Counted from the first letter of the stretch, positions 1-10,130 are shown. The stretch is 23,256 nucleotides of DNA from Basidiobolus ranarum (GCA_040143965.1 JASJQH010007045.1:1-23256), one strand, 5' to 3'. A program made the numbers and translations. The notes: generated by a model not told the origin, from the letters alone.

Positions 1-87
1 TCCTCTGAGCTTGATTACATTGGTCATCAAGTTAAGTATAAATATGATCCAGTATTGTCACAATATCTTAAAAGATTGATGTCTTGA
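1..87 (+). CDS. 3' end of an upstream gene (partial, unidentified)
   Basis: Frame 1 is open from the window edge to a TGA at 85-87. It encodes 28 residues, ending in a charged, Tyr/Leu-rich tail (DYIGHQVKYKYDPVLSQYLK). A second frame is also open to position 78, so the frame choice rests on amino-acid composition. An AATAAA at 120-125, about 33 bases after the stop, fits a 3' end here. The protein family cannot be named from so short a piece. This call is an inference; the fragment could be the last exon of a gene lying mostly outside the window. Confidence 0.4.
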   Translation, partial: SSELDYIGHQVKYKYDPVLSQYLKRLMS

Positions 88-119
88 TTGTCACTTTGTT
101 TAGATTAGTATATAAGCTA

Positions 120-125
120 AATAAA
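120..125 (+). terminator. AATAAA polyadenylation-type signal
   Basis: AATAAA lies 33 bases after the stop codon of the partial upstream ORF. It fits a fungal 3' processing site for that gene. Confidence 0.35.
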
Positions 126-729
126 GTCCACACCATCTGGTGTTTTTCATCCCCCACTAAGTATATTAATTCAAACACAAAAAACTGATGCACAAAAAAG
201 CAGGGAACAATGGATATCCTATATGATTTTTTCTTAAGCTTATCCTACTTGCAGCGGTATTACCGAATGGATTTGCTTTGTCTGCATCATAGTAGAATAT
301 TATAAATAGAGGTGTGTTGACAGAATCCGATCATCAAGTTTAGCTATGAATGAGAACACAACATGTATTTCCGACAAGTATAATCGATCAACAATATTAT
401 TTATGCTTGGTGACTTTCACCAACTCCCTCTGCCTTACAGCACTCAATGCTGCAGGAACAAGTAGCTAGATTTGAGTAGACATCATTGTACAAGTAAAGT
501 TTCAAATAATGATGACCGCTCCTTTTACTCTGTGTATAATAGGGGAAAGGGGTTCAGTGGTTTCAAATTCTCAACTCAATTGACCCCATAAAAAATCAGT
601 AATTACTTGGATAATACTTAGGGTTAGGTAGTATTCTTTCTATATAACCCGCGCCCGCTCTATTCGCATTTACAAGCTGGATAATTTTACAACAGCTTAC
701 AGGATCTGCTTAACTACTCAATATCTGTT
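126..729. other. Intergenic region, P450 promoter side
   Basis: No convincing gene is seen. A TATAAATAG at 301-309 is followed by a 39-codon ORF (346-465) containing LGDFHQLPLP, which resembles a PIF1-helicase motif; see findings. A telomere-type CTTAGGGTTAGG lies at 617-628, just before the P450 TATA box. Confidence 0.5.
641..647 (+). promoter_or_regulatory. TATA box of the P450 gene
   Basis: TATATAA lies 89 bases before the P450 start codon. A CTTAGGGTTAGG telobox-like motif sits directly upstream at 617-628. The TATA spacing matches that of several other genes in this window. Confidence 0.5.
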
Positions 730-2692
730 ATGCTTACCCTTGTATCAGAGAACCTATCCAACCACTTGTTGGAGGCTATCACGGTGAGCGTTGGAGTAGC
801 TTCGATTGCTCTTTTTACTGCCAAGATGGCCTCTTCGCCAGCGCATAAAGCTTTTGCGGAGGTAACTCACAGAAATTTTTGTTATGTCCTATTCCCGAGT
901 CAACTGAAATTCCACTTGTCGTAGGTGCCAATGGTTCCTCTCACAGCAGGTGCAGTTTCCCACCAGAAGGAGTATGAGAAAGACCGAAGTGGTTGGATCG
1001 AAAAGAACCGTGCTCAATATGGAGACATGTTTAAGGTTAAATTATATGGACGAACCTTTACCGTTGTTAGTGGTGCCCTAATCCGAGAGGTGTTTCTTCA
1101 TGAGCACCTGAGTTTTGCAGACGCTTTGAATGAGGTACATATATCAAACTAGTGCTTTTAACTGATTTCGTTGAGACTGATTACCATTAGATGACGGGTA
1201 CGAGGCCATTCATACACAGTGTAATCAAAAGTAACAAGGAAGATATCAATTCATTCGGAGCCAAACTCACGCGCGATCTTGTTTCACCAAACCTGATATC
1301 ATTCACCCCCAGTATTGTAAAGCAGCTACAGTACACCCTTGACAAGAATATAGGCCACGGTAATGGCAAGTATACCCGATTAATGGAGTGACAGAGCCCC
1401 CAGACGAGTACTTGACTTACTAACTCCAATTTTATTGCATTAGGAAAGCTAGTAAAAGATCCACTCTTGGTGTTCCGGGAGTTGATATCAAGAGCAAGTA
1501 GGTCATAGATATTACAACCCCTATACCAGTCATAACATAGGTTTCCTCATATAGTTCGCTCTTCTTTGCATGGTGTTTTTTGATTCGTTCTGATCAAATG
1601 CTTTATTGTTTACTTCATTTGTGTAGTGGTTGTTATTTTTATGGGTTCTGAGCTTGCCGCCAATGAAGATGTCTTGAATACATTTATGAATTGCACACAA
1701 GAATTCAGTGATCTTTTTGGCAAGAGTCAACGGTCGAACACTGACTCTTGGACCTCTTGGTTGAGGAAAAAGAAGCATACATATATCTCACCAATGAGGA
1801 AACATGTCGATGTTTTAGTTGCCGCCGCTACGCCTCTGATTCACGAACGAAGACGCCTTGAAGCTGAGGAAGGTGAAAGCTATCAGCGACCTGTAAGTAC
1901 CCTTTAGTCACTAGCTTGATACCTGACAGAATCAACAAAAATGCTTTCATCAACATTCTAAACAAACATATTTCGAAATACTGCTAGAATGATGTTCTAC
2001 AACAAATGTTGGACAAATCTGAACATTACAAATTAGTTGATCTCGAGGATATTTGTGGTTTTCTCTTAGCGTTGGTCTTTTCCGGGGTGAATACGACGGC
2101 AGACTTTGCAACTTATATCTGCTATTATCTTGCTGCTTTTCCACAATATTATGAGACCTTGAACGAAGAAATTAATCGAGTCTTGGATGAAGAGGCCAAG
2201 GAGAAAGGAAGCACATCGCGAGAATGGACAACAACTGCTTTGAAAAAGATGGTCTATTTAGACTCATTTGTACGAGAATATATGCGTTACCGACTCAACA
2301 TGCTAGATCTGGCACATTTAGCACAAAAAGACTCTCAAATGTCGAATGGTGTTATTATCCCAAAGGGTCAGCTCGTGATCTGTAACCTGTACTCAGCCCA
2401 TTTCAACAATTCCTTGGGTGAAAATCCACTCGATTTCAATCCCTGGAGATTTATAGGTCAATCCAAGGCAGCATCGACAGTAGGAGCAGACTTTCTTCCA
2501 TTTGGCCTGGGAAAACGAGCCTGCCCTGGTCGATTCTTGTCTGTACAAGAAATCAAGATAGCTATTGGCATGATTGTCACGTCGTACTCTAAAATCGAGT
2601 TTGAGGATCCTGTCGTGGGCGCTCAATCCCTTCATAGTAGATTTGGTGCACCAGTCCAGACCGGCTTAATCTTCACTAGCCGTCAGGTCTAG
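730..2692 (+). CDS. Cytochrome P450 monooxygenase, microsomal type
   Basis: Six exons (730-861, 925-1134, 1191-1359, 1444-1497, 1627-1892, 1988-2692) join in frame to 511 residues, the usual P450 size. All introns are GT...AG; intron 3 contains TACTAAC. An N-terminal hydrophobic segment (about residues 13-34) would anchor the enzyme in the ER. The C-terminal half shows the I-helix SGVNTT (309-314), the ExxR pair EYMR (374-377), the PxRF-type FNPWRF (427-432) and the heme loop FGLGKRACPG (449-458), with Cys456 as the expected thiolate ligand. P450s insert one oxygen atom using electrons from NADPH-P450 reductase; the substrate cannot be told from sequence. Oddity: the acidic residue usual before the I-helix Thr is Asn312. 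The exon 3/4 junction was chosen by phase, because the GT at 1388 breaks the frame. The family call is firm; the subfamily is unknown. Confidence 0.94.
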
Positions 2693-3030
2693 TTTGACAA
2701 GATGTGTAATCAATATTCTTTACCATCTTATTTATCCTATACTGCTCGCTCCATGTTCAGTACTGACACAGTAAGAATTTGATAGAAGGCATGCTGTCAT
2801 TACGCATGAATGTTAGTTTTACTAAGGGATGTAATTCACCTCCCTGCGTTAATAAACATATAGACTCATTGGTAAACAACATTTATAACTTTTTTCTATG
2901 CTATCACTCCATATTTTTGAATCATTGTCAGGCTTGTATTTATTGGGGGTATTTAAAACCAAAATACTAGCCATGATAAAACGCTTAACACTAAAATTGA
3001 ATGTTAAGAATTTTACATAACACCAATTAT
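2693..3030. other. Convergent 3' flank between P450 and repeat-protein gene
   Basis: AT-rich, with an AATAAA-type signal near 2850. No gene is seen. Confidence 0.45.
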
Positions 3031-4080
3031 TTACTCGTAATGACGACCAAGACGAGAATTGCTTTGTTGGCCATGTCTTTCATTAAAGCCTCTTTCGTAC
3101 TCATTATCCTGCTCTTCTTGATCATACTGACGACCAAAGCGAGAACGGGAGTTATTTTGTTGGCCACGTCTTCCGTTGAAACCTCTTTCGTATTCATTAT
3201 CCTGCTCATCTTGCTCATACTGACGACCAAAGCGAGAATGAGAGTTATTTTGTTGACTACGTCTTCTGTTGAAACCTCTTTCGTACTCATAATCCTGTTC
3301 ATCTTGATTATACTGACGACCAAAGCGAGAGCGAGAGTTGTTTTGTTGGCCACGTCCTCCAGTGAAACCTCTCTCGTATTCATTATCTTGCTCGTATTGG
3401 CGCCCAAGGCGAGAGCGAGAGTTATTTTGCTGGCCATGTCTTCCATTGAAGCCTCTCTCGTACTCATTGTCCTGTTCATCTTGATCAAGTGGACGGCCGA
3501 AGCGAGAGCGAGAGTTATTTTGCTGGCCACGTCTTCCGTTGAAACCTCTTTCGTACTCATTATCCTGTTCATCTTGATCATACTGACGACCAAAGCGAGA
3601 GCGAGAGTTGTTTTGTTGACCGCGTCTTCCGTTGAAATCCCTTTCGTACTCATCATCTTGCTCTTCTTGATCATACTGACGACCAAAGCGAGAGTTGTTT
3701 TGCTGACCACGTCCTCCAGTGAAACCTCTCTCGTATTCATTATCTTGCTCATATTGGCGCCCGAGGCGAGAGCGAGAGTTATTTTGCTGGCCATGTCTTC
3801 CATCGAAGCCTCTTTCATACTCATTATCCTGCTCGTCTTGGTCATATTGACGGCCAAAGCGAGAGCGAGAATTGTTTTGCTGGCCATGTCTTCCATTAAA
3901 ACCTCTTTCGTACTCATTATCCTGCTCGTCTTGATCATATTGGCGGCCAAAGTGAGAACGAGAGTTGTTTTGTTGCCTACGTCCTCCGTTCAATCCTCCT
4001 TCAGCTTCACTATCTTGCTCATATTGGCGACCATAGCGGGAACGAAGGTAGTTTTGCTTACCACGTCTTTCATTTAAATC
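3031..4080. repeat. 93-bp tandem repeat array inside the coding region
   Basis: About twelve direct copies of a 93-bp unit, with 84- and 87-bp variants. The length is a multiple of three, so long open frames appear on both strands. Two 84-bp units (3' ends near 3375 and 3730), each followed by a unit reading FTGGRG, mark a higher-order repeat of four units. Confidence 0.9.
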
Positions 4081-4128
4081 ACTTCCATACTTGTGACCAT
4101 TTTGGGATGAAGGTTGTTGGGAAGGCAT
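3031..4128 (-). CDS. Disordered protein of twelve ~31-residue Arg/Gln/Asn/Asp-rich repeats
   Basis: Intronless, 365 residues. The start at 4128 is chosen because it is the first ATG after a TATAAAAA at 4209-4216; a longer frame to 4272 would begin upstream of that TATA box. After a short Gln/Ser lead (MPSQQPSSQ), twelve imperfect units follow. The core is ERGFNGR-(R/H)-GQQNNSRSRFGRQ-YDQDEQDNEY, with indels of 2-3 residues and a truncated last unit. There is no signal peptide or membrane segment, and it is predicted to be disordered. Units 3-6 resemble units 7-10, pointing to a block duplication. Differences between units are largely synonymous in this frame (GAG/GAA, GGT/GGG, CGT/CGC, CAG/CAA), while the same changes alter residues in the antisense frame; this supports the minus strand. 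The function is unknown. The Arg and Phe/Tyr spacing resembles condensate-forming or RNA-associated low-complexity proteins, which is inference only. Confidence 0.72.
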   Translation of the reverse strand: MPSQQPSSQNGHKYGSDLNERRGKQNYLRSRYGRQYEQDSEAEGGLNGGRRQQNNSRSHFGRQYDQDEQDNEYERGFNGRHGQQNNSRSRFGRQYDQDEQDNEYERGFDGRHGQQNNSRSRLGRQYEQDNEYERGFTGGRGQQNNSRFGRQYDQEEQDDEYERDFNGRRGQQNNSRSRFGRQYDQDEQDNEYERGFNGRRGQQNNSRSRFGRPLDQDEQDNEYERGFNGRHGQQNNSRSRLGRQYEQDNEYERGFTGGRGQQNNSRSRFGRQYNQDEQDYEYERGFNRRRSQQNNSHSRFGRQYEQDEQDNEYERGFNGRRGQQNNSRSRFGRQYDQEEQDNEYERGFNERHGQQSNSRLGRHYE

Positions 4129-4208
4129 GTTAGATAGTGGCTGTTTTGGGTGATTACCAATGGCTAAGAAGATAGTCAAGTGTATCTCTCTTTGGTTTTT
4201 CTGCAAGC

Positions 4209-4216
4209 TTTTTATA
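4209..4216 (-). promoter_or_regulatory. TATA box of the repeat-protein gene
   Basis: TATAAAAA on the minus strand, 81 bases before the ATG at 4128. It decides the start codon choice for that gene. Confidence 0.5.
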
Positions 4217-4717
4217 CAAGCAGGGTGGCTTGTGTAGTGAACTATTTTTTGACTTAACTCCGGCCAAGCCACCTTACGTATAATCGTTGTCGATGGCGAT
4301 TTTTTGTAACTAAGCCTTTAAGCATGTGTTGAGCAATTTTTCATAATTTACAACGGTTCATCTATTCTAAAATCTTGCTATCATGTACTATCAATACGAT
4401 GATAACTCGTTGGAATGCTGTTACATCTCAGTCATCATCATTAGAAAATAGTACTCAAAAGAAGTATAAAAATAGAGGGAAAATACTGATCCATATGTGA
4501 TTACTACTGTACAGCTCTGGTGTATCTACAGCCATGCTACTTCATTACCACTCACAGCAACTTTGCTACAAGGCCGCTGTCTTAGTAAGAAATGCTACAA
4601 AAATAACTGTTATCGGGTTGTTCATCAAGACATAAGATATTACTTATCAACGATTATCCACGACAGAACTCAAATCAGTTTATTTATAAGAAGAATTAAC
4701 TGAAACATATTTGAAAG
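4217..4717. other. Intergenic region
   Basis: No supported gene. A plus-strand TATAAAAATAG at about 4465 is followed only by very short ATG ORFs (up to 33 codons). Confidence 0.4.
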
Positions 4718-5320
4718 TTAAGCAGACAGTTTACCCTCTTGTTGCCAACGGCGAATAGTCTGGTCGGCAACCTCGAAATGCATTGCATCTTCACTAGCTC
4801 CACTAAATCCTGCACCCCAGTAGAATCCTTCAGCATGGAAATAAGGATATAATGTGTGAAGACCTAGTTGAGCCTTCCCATCACCACGTGGATCTAATAC
4901 GTCATTGATAGAAAAATCAACAGCTGTTCCCCAAGAATGGTTAGACGCTTCTGTTTTAGAGTTACGAATAAGACGACAGCAAAGCATGCCAGCCGATTTG
5001 ATCACTTTAAAAAGGGCAGGATTTTCTTTTTGAACCTTGGTTAGAGCACGAATAGCCGCCTCCACAGCTGGCTTAATCCCAGTGAGCCCAATATGGCCAA
5101 CTCTACCGGTGATAGTGAGTTTCTTTATCTTTTCATTGGTGACTGGGGAACAATCAGCCTTCAGAGTACAGGGTTTACCGAGGATGGAGAGCAATGTAGA
5201 AGGAGGGCAGTACTTAAGGCCACCTTGATTCAAATTTGGGATCGGCTTTAGACTACCAAAATCCTGAGCACCAACTGCAGCCAAGGCGAAGAAGGCTAAG
5301 ACAATACGAGTGAGTTGCAT
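4718..5320 (-). CDS. Secreted peptidase M15 family (D-Ala-D-Ala / L-Ala-D-Glu peptidase type)
   Basis: Single exon, 200 residues. The start at 5320 gives a clear signal peptide (MQLTRIVLAFFALAAVGAQ) and lies 42 bases after a TATAAAAG. The M15 zinc site is complete: SNHSWGTAVD (126-135) supplies His128 and Asp135, and EDAMHFEV (177-184) supplies His181, with Asp178/Glu177 as the likely catalytic acid. The DxxHFE form resembles the M15C/M15_4 endolysin-like group. Known members cut peptide stems of bacterial peptidoglycan, which fungi lack. The inferred role is therefore digestion of bacterial walls outside the cell, or an unknown peptide substrate. Cysteines 38, 51, 57, 114 and 115 could form disulfides, as expected for an extracellular enzyme. 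Ancestral transfer from bacteria is plausible but not shown here; the promoter and signal peptide look native. The family call is strong, the substrate uncertain. Confidence 0.88.
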   Translation of the reverse strand: MQLTRIVLAFFALAAVGAQDFGSLKPIPNLNQGGLKYCPPSTLLSILGKPCTLKADCSPVTNEKIKKLTITGRVGHIGLTGIKPAVEAAIRALTKVQKENPALFKVIKSAGMLCCRLIRNSKTEASNHSWGTAVDFSINDVLDPRGDGKAQLGLHTLYPYFHAEGFYWGAGFSGASEDAMHFEVADQTIRRWQQEGKLSA

Positions 5321-5361
5321 GTTGTTACTGATTGAATGACGATTCTGGAGTGCAAGCGTAT

Positions 5362-5369
5362 CTTTTATA
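5362..5369 (-). promoter_or_regulatory. TATA box of the M15 peptidase gene
   Basis: TATAAAAG on the minus strand, 42 bases before the ATG at 5320. Confidence 0.5.
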
Positions 5370-6486
5370 GAAAACCATGGCTGGTTATTTGGTGCGAGTT
5401 GATGCAATGTAAAAACCAATATGGACAGATTTTCTTAGTGGTACGTTTGTACATTACATACGATGAAATATACATGAGACCGAGGCTATCACGAAAACCA
5501 GTTATTTCGTCATTGGGGAAATAGAGAAGTTCGTGATATTGGATATTAGATATTGGATATACTGGTAAAGTCAGGTTTCCAATAAAGTTTCACTTCGGTC
5601 GGTCTAGTCTATACACTACACTAAACTCTCGAAATGGCAATTGGAGTAATAGTTAGCTAGTTTAGAAAGAAAATAAGATTGATGTGGGAGCCCGAGGGGA
5701 CGCGCTCTTATTCATTAATAAATTACTAGCTTGTAGGTTTCTAAAGGATGTTTACTGGATGAGGCCTCCTCTGCCTCTATTTCTTCTACCAGTATACCAA
5801 TCTAGAGTTATGAGTACAAATCTCTTTCGCTATTTTTGAAAAAGGGTTTTTTATAGTAGAATCCACCTACACAAGCAGGCTTAAATATTTTCCTTGTACT
5901 AACTATTTGACTAAGAGCAGATTTGATCTTGCGTTTACTAAACATTTAACTATCATTTTTCCGAAGATACAGAAAATATGGTTTGGAATCTTGAAAAGAA
6001 GAATCTTCAACTTGAATAGAGCATCTCTTTACTCTTATTACTCCATTAAGTTCCCAACTATATTTTTCTCCAGGACATTGTCATTTGAAATTTAGAGCGT
6101 TAATGGGCAAAAAGGCTTTGCTTAAACTCGCATACATTACGATGAGTATGTTGTGATTTCGCCCTTTTCGAGATTGAATGAACGATTAACTAGTCACATA
6201 AAATATAGGCTTATGATTGGCTTAACTCTAAGAATAACTCAACCCTGAAGTCAGGCATATCCATAAATAGAAATATCTACTTCTCCACTAATCAACTTCC
6301 CCTAACCCCCACCCAAATCACAAAAAATCAAAGGGTAACTAAAATTTTGACATTGATCAAAGCTAATCATTCAGGCAACCCATCCCAACGGAATGGAAAT
6401 TTTTTACTTAAGAGATTGAACACCAGCACCAAACTTAATTTCGAGAGTTCACCTTGCTATCAGGTCTATTGTTCATTATTATAGAA
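5370..6486. other. Long divergent intergenic region
   Basis: About 1.1 kb between the M15 gene (-) and the PPR gene (+). Apart from a heptamer repeat at 5535-5562, no gene, tRNA or mobile element is seen. Open frames here lack ATG starts or known motifs. Confidence 0.45.
5535..5562. repeat. Four copies of a GATATTN heptamer
   Basis: GATATTG, GATATTA, GATATTG and GATATAC occur head to tail, a short AT-rich microsatellite about 170 bases upstream of the M15 TATA box. Confidence 0.7.
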
Positions 6487-8226
6487 ATGTCCATGAACTC
6501 AGCTTTTAGAGGTATTTCTCGCATTGCTTTGCAGATTCCAAAGAGAACTCTTACCAGTTCCGCCTTGAGACAGAGTAAGTATCACATACTAGCCTCTCTC
6601 TTATTGCTCTTGAATACTAAAGTCGGCCATATTCTCTCTCAGATCAAGTTCAGTACATCCGACCCGCAACTAGATACGGAAAATCTGGCTTCTCGAGCGA
6701 TCCCAAAAGTCCTTTGGATGCGTATAACCAAAAACTTCAACATAATAAAAATGACTTCGCGGAGGTTATGAAAGTTTTCAATGATATGAAAGTATCCGAC
6801 GTAAAGCCTGACCTTAAGACTTACAACCTATTGATTGCCTCCTGTATGCGCTCTGGAAATCAAGAGAAAGTTCTTGAGACTCTTGCTGAAATGAAAGAGC
6901 TTGGCATTGCCCCAACTGTGTCTACATACGACTCCATGTTACAGGTAACACATTAATACTGTCAGCATTAATTCTACATGCACGTTTCGCTAATATTCAT
7001 TGTAGGAATCTATCAGAACAGTTGCTAACATTCCCTTCATCATGGACTTGATGGAAAAAGATCAAATTCCTTTGACTCAGAACTCCTATGAGTACTTGAT
7101 TCACTCAATGGTATGGAATAAGCGCTTGGAACGTGCGTTGGACATCTTTGACTCTATGAAAGAGCGTAAAATCAGACCAACCGAGACCACATACTCTCAT
7201 ATCATTAACGGCTGCATTGATGTTGATGAGACCAAGTTGGCTTATGATTTCTTGAAGGATTCAGAGGCTAAAAGCATGTTTATTCCACGCGGTACATATA
7301 TTCGTACCTTATATGCATGCGCTCGTAATCAAGAAGATAATGTAGAAGAACTTTGGAGAAAGGTCATTGGTGCTCTCAGAATTAAACCACTCGAGGGTCT
7401 CTGTATGGAAGTGTTGAATTATGCTTGTAAAGCTGGCAAACCAGACCTTGCTGCTGAGGTACTTACCTCCCTTACTCAAAATAAGATACCTTGCAAGGAA
7501 CAGCATTTTGCACCCTTGTTTGAAGCTTTCATTTCAAACAAAGATTGGAAGAGTGCTTTGAGCATCTTAGATGTGATGGTCAACTCCAGAATTGTACCTG
7601 AACCAACATTCATGGAACCCTTCAAGAACGCAATCGAGAAGAATGCTTCCGATTTGGATGATGCCTATATGGCTATTGAGAATCTTAGAGAGGAAGGAAA
7701 GCAGGTTCACATTTCTGCATTCAATACTATCGTTAGCGCATGCGCTCATTTGGGTGATGTTAAAAGAGCCTTCGCTGCCGTTACTGATGCACCAAAGTTA
7801 GGCATTCAGGCAGATGTTGAAACCTACAACGCCATCTTAGAAGCTTGCTCTAAATCTTACAACAAGGAGATTGCCGAGAAAGTCTACCACGAGATCAAAG
7901 CAACTGGTCTTAAACCTAATGCTGAGACCTTCTTCCGTTTGATTGCAGTTTCTTGCCAACAAAGTGACTATGAAGACGCTTTCGCTTACCTTGAGGAGAC
8001 TAAGGAAAACAACATTGTACCCCCAGCTGCTGCATACGTCCTTCTAGTGCGCAAGTGTGCACGTGAACGTGATTCTCGGGCTCGTATTGCTATGGAGGAG
8101 ATGGAAGTGTTCGGATACCCAGTGACCAACGAGCTCAAGAAGTATGTTGAAACTGGAGGTATGGCAGCCGCTAAGATGTTCACCAAAAGACCTAGACATT
8201 TCGCCAGTGGGAAAATAGATCTTTAG
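6487..8226 (+). CDS. Mitochondrial pentatricopeptide repeat (PPR) protein
   Basis: Three exons (6487-6574, 6643-6944, 7006-8226) give 536 residues in frame. The N-terminus (MSMNSAFRGISRIALQ, then PKRTLTSS) is rich in Arg/Ser with no acids, typical of a mitochondrial presequence; an upstream in-frame start would spoil this. PPR helical pairs are visible at about 88-122 (TYNLLIASC, then ELGIAPTVSTY), 156-195 (SYEYLIHSM, then ERKIRPTETTY) and in a run near 370-470 (FNTIVSACAHLGD, VETYNAILEACSK, LKPNAETFFRLI). PPR proteins bind organellar RNA one base per repeat and act in mitochondrial mRNA stability, processing or translation. Which RNA is bound cannot be read from the sequence. There is no SMR or editing domain. 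The C-terminus is basic (TKRPRHFASGK). The gene is convergent with the alpha/beta hydrolase gene. Confidence 0.9.
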
Positions 8227-8607
8227 AGAGATTTTGAAGCAATCTCGGAAGCTATTCTGATGCACTCATTTTCATAATTAGTTTTATTTAGTTCTGTCAC
8301 TATTGTTACCATCTTCATATCATGGAAATTTTCTCGGCAGTAGTTGCTTTTATATTTTTCTCTTGCCTCTTGTTTCTTAAATCACGATCATCATAGCCAT
8401 CTCATATTACGATCACCATCATAACCAATTCGCATAACTTTGTGACTTCAGTATATAAAGAAATTGCCACTCTTACATAAGTGTTTGTGCTTTTAAAGTC
8501 TAATTTACTAAGTAGGATTCTCACAATACATATACAGAATTAAGTAATTAAACGGAAAGTAGAGTACAGAGTCGGTTGATTTGATAGGTAGAGTGTAGGC
8601 TAAATTT
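8227..8607. other. Convergent intergenic region
   Basis: Shared 3' flank of the PPR (+) and hydrolase (-) genes. AT-rich; no gene is seen. Confidence 0.45.
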
Positions 8608-9857
8608 CTAGATGTTATTTCGTACCATTACAGTGATGAGCTTAATGCTAGCGTCTCCCAGCTGATAATAATGATGGTTTATATTCGGATTGAACATGGT
8701 GGTGTGCGCATCAATTTCATCTGACGCGGTTGAATCAATGGGTGTAAAGAATTCAGCAGTTGTTTCTGGTGGAGGAACTATAAATGTTCTGGTGTAACCG
8801 GTGCTTCCTTTGATCTATAACATAGGGGTTAGTTCTCGTCCAAGATACTATAAATTCAGCTACTAACCTGCATGTAATAACAATGAAATATAATTTCATT
8901 ACTCATTTCTTTTAGTTTTTGAACTCTATATATAAGCCATTGTGAGTTGAAGTTTGTGTTTACAAATCTCTCTTGATATATACCTTTCTTTCAATTGTTC
9001 TTCCTTAGTTAATGCTTTCACGAATTCCAAGTGTTCTGTAACATAATCAACACCACTCTGAAGCCTTTCTCTTTGCCAATATGCGGTTGCACCTGCGGCA
9101 GCAGTTGCTGCAACTACTGCTCCCAAAGCCCCCCATTTAAATCTCGAGCCGGCTGTTGTAACTGTCTTGGTGGCCACTCTAGCAACTGCAGTACTAGTAG
9201 TAGCAGTTTTGGCAGCAGCAGCTAATGTTGATACGAAAGAGATAGTAGAGCCATATTTACTATGAAGAACAGTTGCCCTTGTTCTAGCAGTTTCGGCAAA
9301 TAAGTTTGATTCTACTCCGTAGTAAGGAGTGTCATAAGTTAGAATACCAATTATTTTTGGTATATGTTTTCTTTCCTCCTCTGTAGCGGCGATACTGGCC
9401 TCCTTAAGATTGAAATATGCGTCCGCCGCTTAATGAATGAAATTATTTAAGTTTGAGAACGTAAGAAATAGAAGAATAGACCAGTATATTACCCAAAAGA
9501 CCTCCCATAGAGTGTCCAAGAAGTACAATCATCGGCGGTGGGAGTCCATGCTCACCACGCTCTTCGCCAATATCTTTTATCCAATTACACAAATTAGCGG
9601 CAGAAGCTGTTAGGTCGCCTCTAGTTTCATAACGAGGATAAATAATAACGTCCACGTCAACAGCGATTAAGGAGTTCGTCAATACAGTTCTTAAACGTTC
9701 AGGAAAGTCCTATTTGGCACTATATCAGTCAACCATGAAAGGAGCCATGTAGAGGTAGAATAAAACAAAGAACATGGAATACCTCGAATGTTTTTTCATT
9801 TCCTTTAAACCCATGAATGAACACTAACAGTAAACGGTTGTATCGTTGAAGCTCCAT
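8608..9857 (-). CDS. Alpha/beta hydrolase (DUF676/lipase-like serine hydrolase)
   Basis: Five exons in transcription order (9857-9783, 9709-9493, 9428-8984, 8925-8868, 8814-8608) sum to 1002 nt, 333 residues. Introns are 53-73 bp with GT...AG ends. The start ATG opens directly into the first strand, LLLVFIHGFKGNEKTFEDFP, whose His15-Gly16 is the usual oxyanion-hole turn. The nucleophile elbow GHSMGG (90-95) places Ser92 as the active serine. YDTPYYGV (128-135) follows another core strand. An Ala/Gly-rich segment WGALGAVVAATAAAGATAYW (195-214) could be a membrane helix. The C-terminal HTTMFNPNINHHYYQLG block has the pattern I recall from conserved fungal proteins of this type. The likely activity is ester or lipid hydrolysis at a membrane; the substrate is unknown. 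The catalytic acid and histidine are not assigned with confidence. Confidence 0.87.
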
Positions 9858-10130
9858 TTTGACAGGTTTCTTAATTTAAGAAATTTAGGGTATATAATCA
9901 TCACAAGAACTGAGGTATTTATATTCATCTGATGCTTCAAAATCATATGATTCTGGTGTTGGACTGCGGTAATGTTTTCTTGGCACCCGGAAATTATCTC
10001 AAATGATGATGATGTTTGGAGATCTAACTTTAACAAGAATAAGACACTTAGTAAACTAAGCGACTAAGCGTAGTAGGTGAGTTATTTATGAGTTACTAGA
10101 CAAATTGAAGTATTTTGGGTAATGGTAATT

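Noticed and set aside
3027-3950. Second minus-strand long ORF (307 codons) across the same repeats
   Set aside because: Another by-product of the repeat period. It is Met/Ser/Thr/Lys-rich with no promoter-proximal ATG.
3001-4077. Plus-strand 358-codon ORF encoding a very hydrophobic repeat peptide
   Set aside because: It is the antisense of the repeat gene. The 93-bp period keeps it open, but unit differences are non-synonymous here and mainly synonymous on the minus strand. The minus strand also has a well-placed TATA box.
4129-4272. 48-residue N-terminal extension of the repeat protein
   Set aside because: It would start upstream of the TATAAAAA at 4209-4216; the first ATG after it is at 4128.
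9031-9225. Plus-strand Cys/Ser-rich ORF
   Set aside because: Antisense shadow of hydrolase exon 3; the Cys run comes from Ala-rich GCA/GCT codons read backwards.
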